Origin: Actinomadura cremea
GTDB lineage: Bacteria; Actinomycetota; Actinomycetes; Streptosporangiales; Streptosporangiaceae
NCBI RefSeq assembly: GCF_014648495.1
Contig: NZ_BMRF01000005.1
Span: 62,001-126,000 of the forward strand
Reading direction: 5' to 3'
Length of the DNA stretch: 64,000 nt
In this document: positions 10,947 through 20,259 of the stretch, in pieces
Layout of the letters: every line of letters begins with the position of its first letter
How positions within the stretch are numbered: the first letter of the stretch is position 1
Position numbers and translations under genes: made by a program
Notes under the pieces: generated by a model
Seen by the model: only the letters and a program-made list of their open reading frames with translations
What the model was told of the DNA's origin: nothing
The model's database searches: none

Positions 10947-12122
10947 TCAGCGCCCGGCCCGCACGGCGGCGGCCACGAGGGCCGGGTCGGCGTCGACCCG
11001 TTCGACCCGGACGTCGTCGCAGCCGACCCACTCGGCGGCGCGCCACAGCGCGGCGCCGAGCGCCGCCGCCGACGCCTCCGCCCGCGCGGCCGTCCGCACC
11101 GCCCACGGTTCGAACGACGCCTGCCGGGCGACGAGGGTGCGCCCGTCGCGGGCCGGGTCGACGCGGCCGATGAGGCGCCCGCCGGCCAGCAGCGGCATCG
11201 TGAAGTAGCCGTGCACCCGCTTGGCCTTGGGCACGTACGCCTCCAGCCGGTGATCGAACCCGAACACCCGTGACGTCCGCGCCCGGTCCCACACGAGCGA
11301 GTCGAACGGCGACAGCAGCGTGGTGACGTGCCGCCCCCGCGCCGGGACGCCCAGCGCCTCGGGATCGGCCCACGCGCGCCGTCCCCATCCGGCCACCTCG
11401 ACGGGCACCAGGCCCGTCCCCTCGATGACGCGGTCGACCTCGTCCTGCCGGACCCGGTAATAGTCCGCCAGGTCCGCGCGTGTCGCGACCCCGAGCGCCC
11501 GCCCGGCCCTCGCGACGAGCTCCGTCAGGCACGCGTCGTCGTCGAGGTCGCGCGCGAGCAGCTCCGGCGGCACCGCCCGCTCCGCGAGGTCGTAGACCCG
11601 GCGCCACCCGACCCGCCGCACGCAGACGACCTCGCCGATGTCGAGCAGCCACTCGATGCCGATCTTCTGGTCGCTCCAGTCCCACCACTCGGCGCTCGCC
11701 TTGGCCCCGCCGAGCTCCCGGGTGGTGAGCGGCCCGTCCGTCCGCAGGCGCTCGCGCACCACGTCGCACACGCCCTCGGGCACCTTGTGCCAGCGCCAGC
11801 CGCGCCGCGCGTACGCGCGGCGCCGGAACGCGAACAACGGCCAGTCGTCCAGCGGCAGCACGGACGCCGCGTGCGCCCAGTACTCGAACGCGGTCGGCGT
11901 CCCGTTCCCCCAGTACGCCGTCTCCACCGGCTCGCGCCCGACCGCCCCGAGGCGCGCGTACGGCACCAGCTCGTGCGACCTCGCGAGCACCGAGATCGTG
12001 TCAAGCTGGACGGCGCCCAGCCGCCGCAGCATCGCGGGCACCCCGCCCCGGTGCCGCGCCCCCAGCAACCCCTGGGCGCGCAACTGCAGCCGTCTCGCCT
12101 CGTCCGCACTGAGCTCGATCAC
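10947..12122 (-). CDS. Winged-helix DNA glycosylase, YcaQ/AlkX type
   Basis: A 391-residue member of the HTH_42 family, whose known members are AlkZ and YcaQ (AlkX) glycosylases that unhook interstrand DNA crosslinks or remove bulky alkyl bases. In this family the catalytic pair sits in a Q-x-Q or Q-x-D motif. Here Q39-L-D41 (AVQLDTISV) matches the YcaQ/AlkX QxD form, so a broad-substrate glycosylase is likely. ARSHELVPYARLG and FDSLVWDR further support the family. The GTG at 12122 gives the usual MIELSADEARRL beginning; a TTG at 12152 is possible. Not in an operon with its neighbours. Confidence 0.8.
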   Translation of the reverse strand: MIELSADEARRLQLRAQGLLGARHRGGVPAMLRRLGAVQLDTISVLARSHELVPYARLGAVGREPVETAYWGNGTPTAFEYWAHAASVLPLDDWPLFAFRRRAYARRGWRWHKVPEGVCDVVRERLRTDGPLTTRELGGAKASAEWWDWSDQKIGIEWLLDIGEVVCVRRVGWRRVYDLAERAVPPELLARDLDDDACLTELVARAGRALGVATRADLADYYRVRQDEVDRVIEGTGLVPVEVAGWGRRAWADPEALGVPARGRHVTTLLSPFDSLVWDRARTSRVFGFDHRLEAYVPKAKRVHGYFTMPLLAGGRLIGRVDPARDGRTLVARQASFEPWAVRTAARAEASAAALGAALWRAAEWVGCDDVRVERVDADPALVAAAVRAGR

Positions 12123-12289
12123 GCCCGCGATGCTACGCCACAACACCGACAAACCGCGTTTACTGGTCGCGCCTCTCCGGCCAAGCCGTCACCGGGCCCA
12201 CCCGGCGACGGACAAGGCGGGACGCGGCGGGACCCGGCGGGACACGGGCCGGTCGGGGATGGAGGCGGCCGCGGGCGGGCGACGAGCCG

Positions 12290-13057
12290 TCAGGTGATCT
12301 CTAGGAGTTTTTCGCGGACGGCGTAGACGACGGCCTCCATCCGGGAGTGGAGCTGGAGCTTCTCCAGGATGTTGCGGACGTGGTTCTTGACCGTGTTCTC
12401 CGAGATGAAGAGCTCGCGGGCGATCTCGCGGTTGCCGAGGCCCCGGGCGACCAGGCGCAGGACCTCCATCTCCCGGTCGGTGAGCTTGGGTGCGGGGACC
12501 TGCTGGGTGCGTTCCTCGCTGCGTTTGGCCAGGGCGGCGAACTCGGTGATGAGCTTGGAGGCCATGGACGGGCTGATCAGCGACTGGCCGCCGTGCACGG
12601 CGCGGACCGCCTGCGGGACCTCGTCGATGGAGATCTCCTTGAGGAGGTAGCCGGTCGCCCCGGCCTTGATGGCCTCGAAGAGGTCCTCCTCCTCGTCGCT
12701 GATCGTCAGCATGACGATCTTCGCGCTCGGGGCGGCGTCCTTGATGGCGGTGCACGCCTCGAGGCCGCTGCGGCGGGGCATCCGGATGTCCATCAGGACG
12801 ACGTCGGGCAGCAGGTCGCCCGCCATCTCGACGGCCTCGTGGCCGTCCCCGCCCTCGCCGATGACCTCGATGTCGTCCTCCTCCTGGAGGACCATTTCCA
12901 GACCACGGCGGAACAGCGCGTGGTCGTCGACGATGAGCACGCGGATCGGGTCGGCCGAATCGGCCGGCTGCGCCGCCTCCCGGTCGGCGGAGGTCGCACC
13001 GGCGCCGGCCCGACGGGGTGCCGCCCCGGAGCTACGAGCCTCGGGATTCTCGCTCAC
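12290..13057 (-). CDS. NarL/FixJ-family response regulator
   Basis: A two-component response regulator (255 aa). The receiver domain starts after a 37-residue Ala/Arg-rich extension: IRVLIVDDH, phospho-acceptor Asp90 in VVLMDIRMPR, the T of LTISDEEE and the K of YLLKE. The LuxR-type helix-turn-helix (about 190-250) has LTDREMEVLRLVARGLGNREIA and SENTVKNHV. No histidine kinase is adjacent. A regulator of this type sits in the same place near secA/hpf/mtrAB in Streptomyces, so position is conserved. GTG start at 13057 has only a weak ribosome site. Confidence 0.9.
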   Translation of the reverse strand: MSENPEARSSGAAPRRAGAGATSADREAAQPADSADPIRVLIVDDHALFRRGLEMVLQEEDDIEVIGEGGDGHEAVEMAGDLLPDVVLMDIRMPRRSGLEACTAIKDAAPSAKIVMLTISDEEEDLFEAIKAGATGYLLKEISIDEVPQAVRAVHGGQSLISPSMASKLITEFAALAKRSEERTQQVPAPKLTDREMEVLRLVARGLGNREIARELFISENTVKNHVRNILEKLQLHSRMEAVVYAVREKLLEIT

Positions 13058-13576
13058 CTGAGTCGCGGCGTGGAGGAGACGCCGCTTCCCCCCTTCACTT
13101 TGGGTGATCTGGGATTACCGGAGGGTCGGTTCCGAGAGCACCCGGAACCGTGCGGGGTCCGGGGTCGCCCCCGGTGAAGTTCGTGCCCGGGACTACCCGG
13201 GGCCGGTGTCCGGGCCACCGCGCGGCGGCGTCCGGACGGGGGTCGGGCGGACCCGGAGGGGCCGGGTCTGATCCCGGAATCGAGCCGTTGCGGTCGCCTC
13301 CGATCGAATCAGCGGTTTGCGTCGTCCTCGGGAACCTAAAGGGTCCGAAGGCGGATCCGGGGGATTTCGGCCGGGTGTCTCCCGGAGAACTGCCGCGGGC
13401 CGCGAGGAGGTTCCCGGCCGGGCGCGGCGCACCTTCGGGCGACCGACACGGGACGGTGGCTCGGACGGGCGGGCGACGGCGCCGCGGCCGCGCCCGCCCG
13501 TCCGGGCCACCGCGCCCGGATCGGCAGTACGTCGTTTCAGATCATGGCATGGTTCGGACGGTGGGCGAGCACCTAA
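13058..13576. other. 519-bp intergenic region between response regulator and hpf
   Basis: No convincing gene. It is rich in short CCGG/CCCGG dyads. One clear small hairpin is GACCCGG / CCGGGTC at 13250-13268. It should hold the promoter of the response regulator and the 3' end of hpf transcription. I see no recognisable -35/-10 pair or known RNA motif. Confidence 0.5.
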
Positions 13577-14245
13577 TCACTCTTCGACGAGCCTGATCAC
13601 TCCGTAGTCCCAGCCCCTTCTCCGGTAGACGACCGAGGGGTGTCCGGTGGCCTTGTCCCGGTACAGGTAGAAGTCGTGCCCGACGAGCTCCATCTCGAAC
13701 AGCGCCTGCTCGATGCCCATCGCCTCGGCCTGGTGGAACTTCTCGCGGACGACGACGGGCCCGTCGCCCTCCATCGGGATCGGGACGATGTTCTCGTCCG
13801 TCGAGATCGCGGTCTCGGGGTCGGGCCGCTCCTGGACGGCCGTGTTCTCCGCGCGCGCCGCGCGCGGCGGCGGTTCCGGCGCGGGAATCGGCGGTTCCGG
13901 GACCGATTCCATCGTCGCGAGCTTGGCGCGCGTCTTGCCGCCGTGGCTCTTGCGTCGCTCGCCGTCGCGGCGCAGCCGCGACTCGAGCTTGTCCAGCGCG
14001 AGGTCGAGCGCGCCGTAACGGTCGTCGGCCGCCGCCTCGGCCCGGATGACCGGGCCCCGGGAGCGGATCGTCAGCTCCACTCGCTCGCGCTGATCGGCGA
14101 GACGCGGGTTGTGCTCCTCCGACACCTCCACATCCACGCGGATGACCTTCTGGTTGAGCCGCTCGATCTTGGCCAGCTTGCCGTCGACGTGCCGGCGGAA
14201 CCGGTCGCCCACATCGGTGTGCCGACCTCTCACGGTGATGTCCAC
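13577..14245 (-). CDS. hpf: Ribosome hibernation-promoting factor, long form
   Basis: A 222-residue long HPF that binds idle 70S ribosomes and, in the long form, dimerises them into 100S particles. The N-terminal S30AE domain spans about 1-95 (MDITVRGRHTDVGDRFRRHV to DKLESRLRR). A Pro/Glu-rich linker follows (about 110-160). The C-terminal dimerisation domain (165-222) has FHQAEAMGIEQALFEMELVGHDFYLY and ends WDYGVIRLVEE. GTG at 14245 is preceded by GGGGAG at good spacing. It lies between a response regulator and comF, as in other actinobacteria. Confidence 0.94.
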   Translation of the reverse strand: MDITVRGRHTDVGDRFRRHVDGKLAKIERLNQKVIRVDVEVSEEHNPRLADQRERVELTIRSRGPVIRAEAAADDRYGALDLALDKLESRLRRDGERRKSHGGKTRAKLATMESVPEPPIPAPEPPPRAARAENTAVQERPDPETAISTDENIVPIPMEGDGPVVVREKFHQAEAMGIEQALFEMELVGHDFYLYRDKATGHPSVVYRRRGWDYGVIRLVEE

Positions 14246-14934
14246 GCGGGACTCCCCCCTTCGCCCGGTTGCGTTCTTCGCCCGGACCGGGGGCCTTGAC
14301 GTCCCCGGTTCGGGCGCCACAGCACGGTGGGTCGCACCCGCCCGGCCGACCTGGTCTTCGTCCCCACATCCGCCTGCCGAGGGGCTCGCGGCGCTCTCGC
14401 CACTACTGCCCTTCTCCCGGTTCGGGGGATGTCGGATCCCCCGACGGGGCAGGACTTACCTCTAAGGCGCACCGTGATCGGTCGACGAGAAGTCGCCTTA
14501 CGTGGGCCGTTTCGCCTGCGCCTGGCATCGGCTAGCCGGATCGTCTGCCGCGTTCCCAAGGAACGCTGCGATCCGACGCAACCACGGACCCGGGCGGGTG
14601 CCATGTGAGGAACGCTAACCCCTTACGCCACGAATGTCAGGGGGGTGAGGCGAGGAAAAACTCACGGTCCGTCATGAGTGATCTCCACAACGGCGCCTCG
14701 CGGGCCCTCCGCGGCGCCGTCACGAGCCGTGATGCCCCTCGGGCACGGGGTTCGCGCGCCCGCCTCCCCCGCAGGTCAGATCGCCCTGTCCCGCCGGTGA
14801 GTTCACGTAATATCTGCTCCCCTCGTCGCGCCTCACGCCCGGGGTGCCCACCGGCGACGCCCGTCCGCCGCAAGCCCGGCCACGCTAGGTAGCTACCTGC
14901 CGAACCTTTGGGCGTACGTGAAGAAAGTCACCAT
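14246..14934. other. 689-bp intergenic leader region of hpf
   Basis: Unusually long gap between comF and hpf, both leftward. No believable ORF: a 95-codon plus-strand frame at 14605 is Arg/Pro/Ser-rich noise. Two clean hairpins lie on the hpf side: an 8-bp stem CGGGGGAT / ATCCCCCG at 14423-14443, and GCGTTCC-CAA-GGAACGC at 14550-14566. A possible comF terminator lies at 14655-14678. The region is probably a regulated leader, but no known riboswitch was recognised. Confidence 0.5.
14655..14678 (-). terminator. Possible intrinsic terminator after comF
   Basis: Read on the minus strand, a short ACTCA/TGAGT stem with a 10-nt loop is followed directly by TTTTT, rare in this GC-rich DNA. The stem is weak, so this is tentative. 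Confidence 0.35.
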
Positions 14935-15927
14935 TCACCCCCACCGGCGTGGCGTCATCGCCACCGTGGCCGCACCGGCCAGCTCGGCCCCGGCCGCGCG
15001 CAGGGCCCGCGCCCCCTCCGACAGCGACGCCCCGGTGGTCACCACATCGTCCACCAGCACGACCCGCCGCCCCGCCACCGGTGCCCGCACCTCGATGGCG
15101 CCCCGCAGATTGGCCGCCCGCCGCGCCGCCGTCAGGCCCGCCTGGTCGGCCACCCGCCGCCGCTGGCGCAGCGCGTCCACCGCTCTGACGGCCACGCCCT
15201 CGGCTTGCAGCCGCCGCACCGCCACCCGCACCACCTCCCCCGTCGCGTCACGCCCCCGCCGCCGCAGCGCCCGCCGCCCCGAAGGCACCCACACCACCCA
15301 CACCTCCTCGCGCTCCATCGCCCCGTCCCCCGGCCCGCTCGCGCCGAGCCTCACGCAGCGGTCGGCCCTCGTGCCCGTAGACGACCCCCGCCCCCGGGAC
15401 CGCGGGCCCACCGGCGACCCTCGCGCCCGACCGGCCCCACCGGCCCCCGCCCATCCGCCACGCGCTGACCGAGCGGGTGCCCTCACCCCGGCGGGCGCCG
15501 GCGGGCGGTCGCTTGGCGTGGGATCTGGGTCGCTGCGGGCCCCTGGTTCGGGCGTGGGCGGTGCGTTGCTGGGGCGGTCTGGTGGTGAGGCGGGTGTGGC
15601 GTCCGGAAGGTGTGGGGTGGGAGCGCTGGATGCGGGTGGGCGGAGGGTGGCTCGGAGGGTGGCTCGGAGGGCGGTGGCCAGGGCTTCGCCCAACGGGGTG
15701 GCCAGGCGGGTTCGGCCGTGCTCCTTGTAGGCGGACAGGACGGCCTGCACCGGGCCCTGGTAGAGGGCGACCGTGTGGGGGCGGGGGACGCCGGGGGGTG
15801 CGGGGCCCCGGCGGGCGGGCGCCTGCAAGGGGACGGCGCAGGTGGGGCAGAGCAGGACGGACGGGCGGCCGCAGCCCGCGCAGTTCTCGGGGAGTACCAG
15901 GTCGAGGATCGTGCTCAGCGGATTCAT
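14935..15927 (-). CDS. ComF-family phosphoribosyltransferase-like protein with a long disordered insert
   Basis: ComF-like protein (330 aa), related to competence factor ComFC and usually of unclear role in actinobacteria. The N-terminal zinc ribbon has Cys16, Cys19, Cys27 and Cys30 (CAGC...CPTC). The PRPP-binding loop VLVDDVVTTGASL is at 290-302, near the end as expected. Typical members are about 220-250 residues. The surplus is a Pro/Arg/Gly/Ser-rich stretch at about 97-205 between the two halves. It follows lpqB after 68 bp, as in M. tuberculosis (Rv3242c-Rv3244c), so probably belongs to the mtrAB-lpqB transcript. Confidence 0.87.
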   Translation of the reverse strand: MNPLSTILDLVLPENCAGCGRPSVLLCPTCAVPLQAPARRGPAPPGVPRPHTVALYQGPVQAVLSAYKEHGRTRLATPLGEALATALRATLRATLRPPASSAPTPHLPDATPASPPDRPSNAPPTPEPGARSDPDPTPSDRPPAPAGVRAPARSARGGWAGAGGAGRARGSPVGPRSRGRGSSTGTRADRCVRLGASGPGDGAMEREEVWVVWVPSGRRALRRRGRDATGEVVRVAVRRLQAEGVAVRAVDALRQRRRVADQAGLTAARRAANLRGAIEVRAPVAGRRVVLVDDVVTTGASLSEGARALRAAGAELAGAATVAMTPRRWG

Positions 15928-15995
15928 GTCCTCGACGATGCCCGGCGGGCTTCGGGGGTGTCAGAACTTCTCGGGCCTGTGGATAACTCGCCGTC

Positions 15996-17771
15996 TCAGC
16001 GGGGGTAGTGGGGGTCGCGGCCGGCGGTCGAGCAGATCCACGGGCTGTAGGTGTTGGCGGGCGAGCGCTGGCGGCAGACCTTCTGCTCGCCCGCGGCGCG
16101 GGTGCCGATGAGGACGGGCGCGCCGGGGGCGGCGGTGATCGTCTCGGGCTCGCCGAGGGAGCCGACGCCGAGGGAGGTGATGGCGCTGCCGCTGACCGGC
16201 AGCAGGAACGGGAGCGTCTGGGCGTCGCGGTTGGCGCGCCCGAGGACGGCGAGGGTGCCGTAGTCGCGCCAGGCGATGTCGACGGCGTCCTGCAGCTCGG
16301 AGCTGACGGGCAGGAACGCCCCGACGTCCAGGGTGCCGTCGGGGGCGTGGGCGATGCGGCCGACCTGGATCTGGGGGCGGCCGTCGATGCGGACGATGAC
16401 GGCGGCGCGGACCCCGTCGCGGGCGACGTGGAAGGCCAGGACCTCGCGTCCGCCGAGGCCCCAGTGGGCGGCGCGGACGAACCGCTGTCCGGGGCGGCGC
16501 ACCCAGAGGGTGGATTCGTCGGACGCGCTCTCCACCGTCCACAGCGTGCCGTCGGGGCTCCAGGACGGGGCGGTGAAGCGGGCGCCCTCGTGGGCGTTCA
16601 GCAGGACGCGCGGGACGGCGGCGCTGGTGACGGGGGAGGCGACGATGACCTGGTCGCGGGCGGGGCCGAGTCCGGCGACCTCGCCGTAGTCGGGGGAGAC
16701 GGCGGGGCGGGAGAGGTTCACGGCGGGGCCGACGGGGTGGGCGCGGTCGCCGCGCAGGGTGCCGAGGGCGCCGGTCTCGCCGACCATGTAGGCGTTCTGG
16801 TGGCCCTTGCCCTTGGCGTCCGGGCCGTCGGGCGAGTTCTCCGGCCAGGCGTAGACGGACTGGGTGGCGTCCATGCCGTCGGCGGTGACGGCCTCGCCGC
16901 CGATGCGCAGCCGCCAGCGCTGGATCTCCGACAGCTGCCGGAGCGTCCAGCTGAGCTGGGCGGACATGCGCTCGATGTTGCCGTTGCGGGCGGCTTCGGT
17001 GAGGTCGACGGTCGCGACGTCGTTGTCGATGTCGATGTCGCCGCGCAGTTCGGTCCCGCTGGGGAAGGCGCTCCGCACGGCGCCGTTCAGCCAGGACGTG
17101 GGGCCGCTGAGGAGCGCCCGGACGAGCTGGGTGGGGAGCGTCTGGCGGTTCACGACCGGCAGGAAGATCCCGTTGGGGACGAGGGTGTGCCGGTCGGGGG
17201 CGAAGAAGTACAGGTTGACGGTGCGCATGGCGCGCTCCACGTCGTCCTTGGTGAGGATCAGGCCGGCCTTGTCGCCGCCGGGCAGGCCGGTGATCCGCCA
17301 GAGGCCCTGGGGGGTCCTGGCGAGCTGGAAGGTGGCGTCGAGGTCCTTGGGGGCGGCGGTGTACTGGCCGTCGGAGGTGATCGTGCCGAGCTGCTCGCCG
17401 GTGATCCGGACGGTGGCCTGCGCCCCTTCGGACCGGACGACCTGGGGGTTGACGATCCGGTCCTCGAGGACGGTGACGAACGGGCGGGGCCCGGGGTCCC
17501 AGCGGGACTTGGGGCCGAGGTACTGCTTGGCGACCCGGTGGTCGTCGTCGAAGCCGGCGGACGCGGCGAGGAAGCCGGAGACGATCTCGGCGGGGCCCCA
17601 CTCGGGGTCGGGCGCGACGGGGATGAGCCGGACGTAGGGGTCGTCGACGCGTTCGGCGCGTTCGGCGGGCATGCCGGTGACGACCTGGCCGCCGCTGGGG
17701 ACGCCGGCGCAGCCGGTGCCGGTCATCAGGACGGCGGCGCAGAGCGCCGTGAGGCCGATCCAGCGGTTCAT
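15996..17771 (-). CDS. lpqB: Lipoprotein LpqB, accessory to MtrAB
   Basis: Secreted lipoprotein (591 aa) that in mycobacteria binds the sensor domain of MtrB and modulates its signalling. The N-terminus MNRWIGLTALCAAVLMTGTGC is a short signal peptide with lipid-attachment Cys21; the -3 residue is Gly rather than Leu, so the lipobox is imperfect. A GerMN-type domain lies at about 200-330 and the rest fits a beta-propeller. The ATG at 17771 overlaps the mtrB stop as ATGA, so it is coupled to mtrB. Gene order mtrA-mtrB-lpqB is the conserved actinobacterial one. Confidence 0.94.
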   Translation of the reverse strand: MNRWIGLTALCAAVLMTGTGCAGVPSGGQVVTGMPAERAERVDDPYVRLIPVAPDPEWGPAEIVSGFLAASAGFDDDHRVAKQYLGPKSRWDPGPRPFVTVLEDRIVNPQVVRSEGAQATVRITGEQLGTITSDGQYTAAPKDLDATFQLARTPQGLWRITGLPGGDKAGLILTKDDVERAMRTVNLYFFAPDRHTLVPNGIFLPVVNRQTLPTQLVRALLSGPTSWLNGAVRSAFPSGTELRGDIDIDNDVATVDLTEAARNGNIERMSAQLSWTLRQLSEIQRWRLRIGGEAVTADGMDATQSVYAWPENSPDGPDAKGKGHQNAYMVGETGALGTLRGDRAHPVGPAVNLSRPAVSPDYGEVAGLGPARDQVIVASPVTSAAVPRVLLNAHEGARFTAPSWSPDGTLWTVESASDESTLWVRRPGQRFVRAAHWGLGGREVLAFHVARDGVRAAVIVRIDGRPQIQVGRIAHAPDGTLDVGAFLPVSSELQDAVDIAWRDYGTLAVLGRANRDAQTLPFLLPVSGSAITSLGVGSLGEPETITAAPGAPVLIGTRAAGEQKVCRQRSPANTYSPWICSTAGRDPHYPR

Positions 17772-19405
17772 TCGCCGACCTCCAGTTCCGCGTAGACGGG
17801 GCGGGGATCGCCCGCACCGGGCGGGACGAGCGGGAGGGGGGAGCCGCGGAGTTCGGCGCCCGCGACGCGGGGCAGGGAGAGGCGGAACTGGGAGCCGTGG
17901 CCGGGTTCGCCCCATGCCTGGAGCCAGCCGCCGTGGAGCTGGGCGTCCTCGCGGGAGATGGACAGGCCGAGGCCGGTGCCGCCGGTGGTGCGGGCCCGCG
18001 CGGGGTCGGCGCGCCAGAAGCGGTCGAAGACCATCTGGCCCTCGCCCGGCTTCAGTCCGACGCCGTGGTCGCGGACGGCGACGGAGACGGCGTCGCGGTC
18101 GGCGGCGGCGGACACGACGATGTCCTCGCCCTCGCCGTGCTCGACGGCGTTGACCAGCAGGTTCCGCAGGATGCGCTCGACGCGGCGGCGGTCGACCTCG
18201 GCCATGCAGGGTTCGCCGGGCAGCTGGAGGACGACCTTGCTGCCCTTGCGTTCGGCGAGGCCCTGGATGTCGCCGACGGTGCGCAGCACGAGGTCGCGCA
18301 TGTCGAGGGACTCGGCGTCGAGGGTGGCGGCGCCGGCGTCGTGCCGGCTGATCTCGAGCAGGTCGCCGAGCAGGGCCTCGAACCGTTCGAGCTGGCTCTG
18401 CAGCAGTTCGGCGGAGCGGCCGACGGCGGCGTCGCCGAAGGTGTCGCGGTTCTCGTAGAGCATGTCGGCGGCGATGCGGATGGTGGTGAGGGGCGTGCGC
18501 AGCTCGTGCGAGACGTCGGAGACGAACTGGCGCTGGACCTGCGAGAGGTCCTCGAGTTCGCGGATCTTCTCCTGCAGGTTCTCGGCCATCTCGTTGAACG
18601 AGCGGCCGAGCCGGGCGAGGTCGTCCTCGCCGCGGACCCGCATGCGCTCCTCCAGGCGGCCGGCGGCGAGGCGCTGGGCGCCCTGCGCGGCGAGCCGGAC
18701 GGGGATGACGACCTGGCGGGTCACCAGGGACGCGATGGCGGCCAGGAGCAGGACCAGGACGATGCCCACGCCGACCAGGGAGCGTTCGACGGTGGTGAGG
18801 GTCTCCTGTTCCTGTTCGAGGGTGAACAGGTAGTAGAGCTCGAACTGTCCGGTGCGTCCGCCGACGATGAGCCCGCGTTCGGACGAGCGGTCGCCGAGGT
18901 AGGTCAGTTCGCCGTAGGTGTAGGCGCGGGTGCCCGCGGGCGCGTTGGCGATCTCCTCGCGGAGGCGCTTCGGGACGCTGCCGGGGCGCAGTTCGTTGGT
19001 GGCGTACCCGTCGGAGTACTGCTCGTTGGTGTCCCGGATGTAGACCTCGTACAGCCCGGACGGGCCGCTGCTCGACTTCAGCCGGTCGATCGTGGCGTCC
19101 AGCCTGCTGCCGCCCCCCGAGGTGTTGCCGAGGTCGCGCTGCACCTGCGCCAGGCCCTCGTCCAGCTGGAGCCGGGCGGCCCTGACCTTGCTGTCCATCA
19201 GCGCGGACGAGACCTGCTGCATCAGGAACGCGCCGAGGATCACGACGACGACGCCCGAGATGAACAGGGTCGAGGTGACGACCCGCACCTGGATGGAGCG
19301 GCGCCAGCGGGTGAACGCCTGCCGGACGGCGCCGCGCAGGAACCGCCGCAGGGCGCCCAGGATCCGCCGCGCGAACCGCCCCGCGCTCCTCACGGAGACG
19401 TTCAT
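17768..19405 (-). CDS. mtrB: Sensor histidine kinase MtrB
   Basis: Membrane sensor kinase (545 aa) paired with MtrA; controls cell-wall, division and osmotic functions. It has a cytoplasmic basic start, TM1 at about 41-63, an extracytoplasmic sensor region, TM2 at about 208-230, a HAMP segment, and the H-box SHELRTPLT with phospho-accepting His300. The HATPase domain carries N, G1 (DHGVGL) and G2 (GTGLGLSI) boxes. Ends overlapping lpqB. The gap to mtrA is 176 bp, longer than usual, with no recognised gene or signal. ATG start at 19405. Confidence 0.96.
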   Translation of the reverse strand: MNVSVRSAGRFARRILGALRRFLRGAVRQAFTRWRRSIQVRVVTSTLFISGVVVVILGAFLMQQVSSALMDSKVRAARLQLDEGLAQVQRDLGNTSGGGSRLDATIDRLKSSSGPSGLYEVYIRDTNEQYSDGYATNELRPGSVPKRLREEIANAPAGTRAYTYGELTYLGDRSSERGLIVGGRTGQFELYYLFTLEQEQETLTTVERSLVGVGIVLVLLLAAIASLVTRQVVIPVRLAAQGAQRLAAGRLEERMRVRGEDDLARLGRSFNEMAENLQEKIRELEDLSQVQRQFVSDVSHELRTPLTTIRIAADMLYENRDTFGDAAVGRSAELLQSQLERFEALLGDLLEISRHDAGAATLDAESLDMRDLVLRTVGDIQGLAERKGSKVVLQLPGEPCMAEVDRRRVERILRNLLVNAVEHGEGEDIVVSAAADRDAVSVAVRDHGVGLKPGEGQMVFDRFWRADPARARTTGGTGLGLSISREDAQLHGGWLQAWGEPGHGSQFRLSLPRVAGAELRGSPLPLVPPGAGDPRPVYAELEVGE

Positions 19406-19581
19406 GAGGAGTCCGCGGGGAGTCGCGCGGTACCGGTCGGGAGGCCGGACGAACGAAGGGTCATCGTCGTGTCACCGGAGGGTTCGGGCCGGTGGGGAGT
19501 CGAACCGGCGGCGGGCGGGTCAATGCGGGGGACGCCCCCACGCGTCCCGTACCGACCCGCTGTCGTCGCTACGACAACGGG

Positions 19582-20259
19582 TCAGGCGGGACCGGCCTTG
19601 TAGCCGACGCCGCGCACGGTCACGACGATCTCCGGGCGCTCGGGATCCTTCTCGATCTTGGCGCGGAGTCGCTGGACGTGCACGTTGACCAGGCGGGTGT
19701 CGGCGGCGTGCCGGTAGCCCCACACCTGCTCGAGCAGGACCTCCCGGGTGAAGACCTGGCGCGGCTTGCGGGCCAGGGCGACCAGGAGGTCGAACTCCAG
19801 CGGGGTGAGGGGGATGTGCTGGTCGCCGCGCTTCACCGAGTGGCCGGCGACGTCGATGGTGATGTCGCCGATCTGGAGGGTCTCGGGCGCGGGTTCGTCG
19901 GTGCGGCGCAGGCGCGCGCGCACGCGCGCGACCAGCTCCTTGGGCTTGAACGGCTTGACGATGTAGTCGTCGGCGCCCGATTCGAGTCCGAGGACGACGT
20001 CCACGGTGTCGCTCTTGGCGGTCAGCATGACGATCGGGACGCCCGCCTCGGCACGGATCTGGCGGCAGACGTCGATGCCGTCGGCGCCCGGCAGCATCAG
20101 GTCCAGCAGCACGAGGTCGGGGCGGGTCTCCCGGAACGCCTCGAGCGCCTTGTCGCCGTCGTGCACGAACGAGGGCTCGAAGCCCTCGCCCCTCAGCACG
20201 ATGCCGAGCATCTCGGCGAGCGCGAGGTCGTCGTCGACGACCAGTACACGTCCTCTCAT
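19582..20259 (-). CDS. mtrA: Response regulator MtrA
   Basis: OmpR/PhoB-family response regulator (225 aa). Receiver: VLVVDDD, phospho-acceptor Asp53 in LVLLDLMLPG, the T of LTAKSD, and K of YIVKPF. Winged-helix domain ends HVQRLRAKIEKDPERPEIVVTVRGVGYKAG, close to the MtrA of other actinobacteria. The internal ATG at 20259 (MRGRVLVVDDD) is preferred to 20268 because it matches the family start and has GAGG just upstream. First gene of the mtrA-mtrB-lpqB-comF run. Confidence 0.96.
   Translation of the reverse strand: MRGRVLVVDDDLALAEMLGIVLRGEGFEPSFVHDGDKALEAFRETRPDLVLLDLMLPGADGIDVCRQIRAEAGVPIVMLTAKSDTVDVVLGLESGADDYIVKPFKPKELVARVRARLRRTDEPAPETLQIGDITIDVAGHSVKRGDQHIPLTPLEFDLLVALARKPRQVFTREVLLEQVWGYRHAADTRLVNVHVQRLRAKIEKDPERPEIVVTVRGVGYKAGPA

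Noticed and set aside
14605-14892. 95-codon plus-strand frame in the hpf leader
   Set aside because: Arg/Ser/Pro-rich, no ribosome site, no family resemblance.
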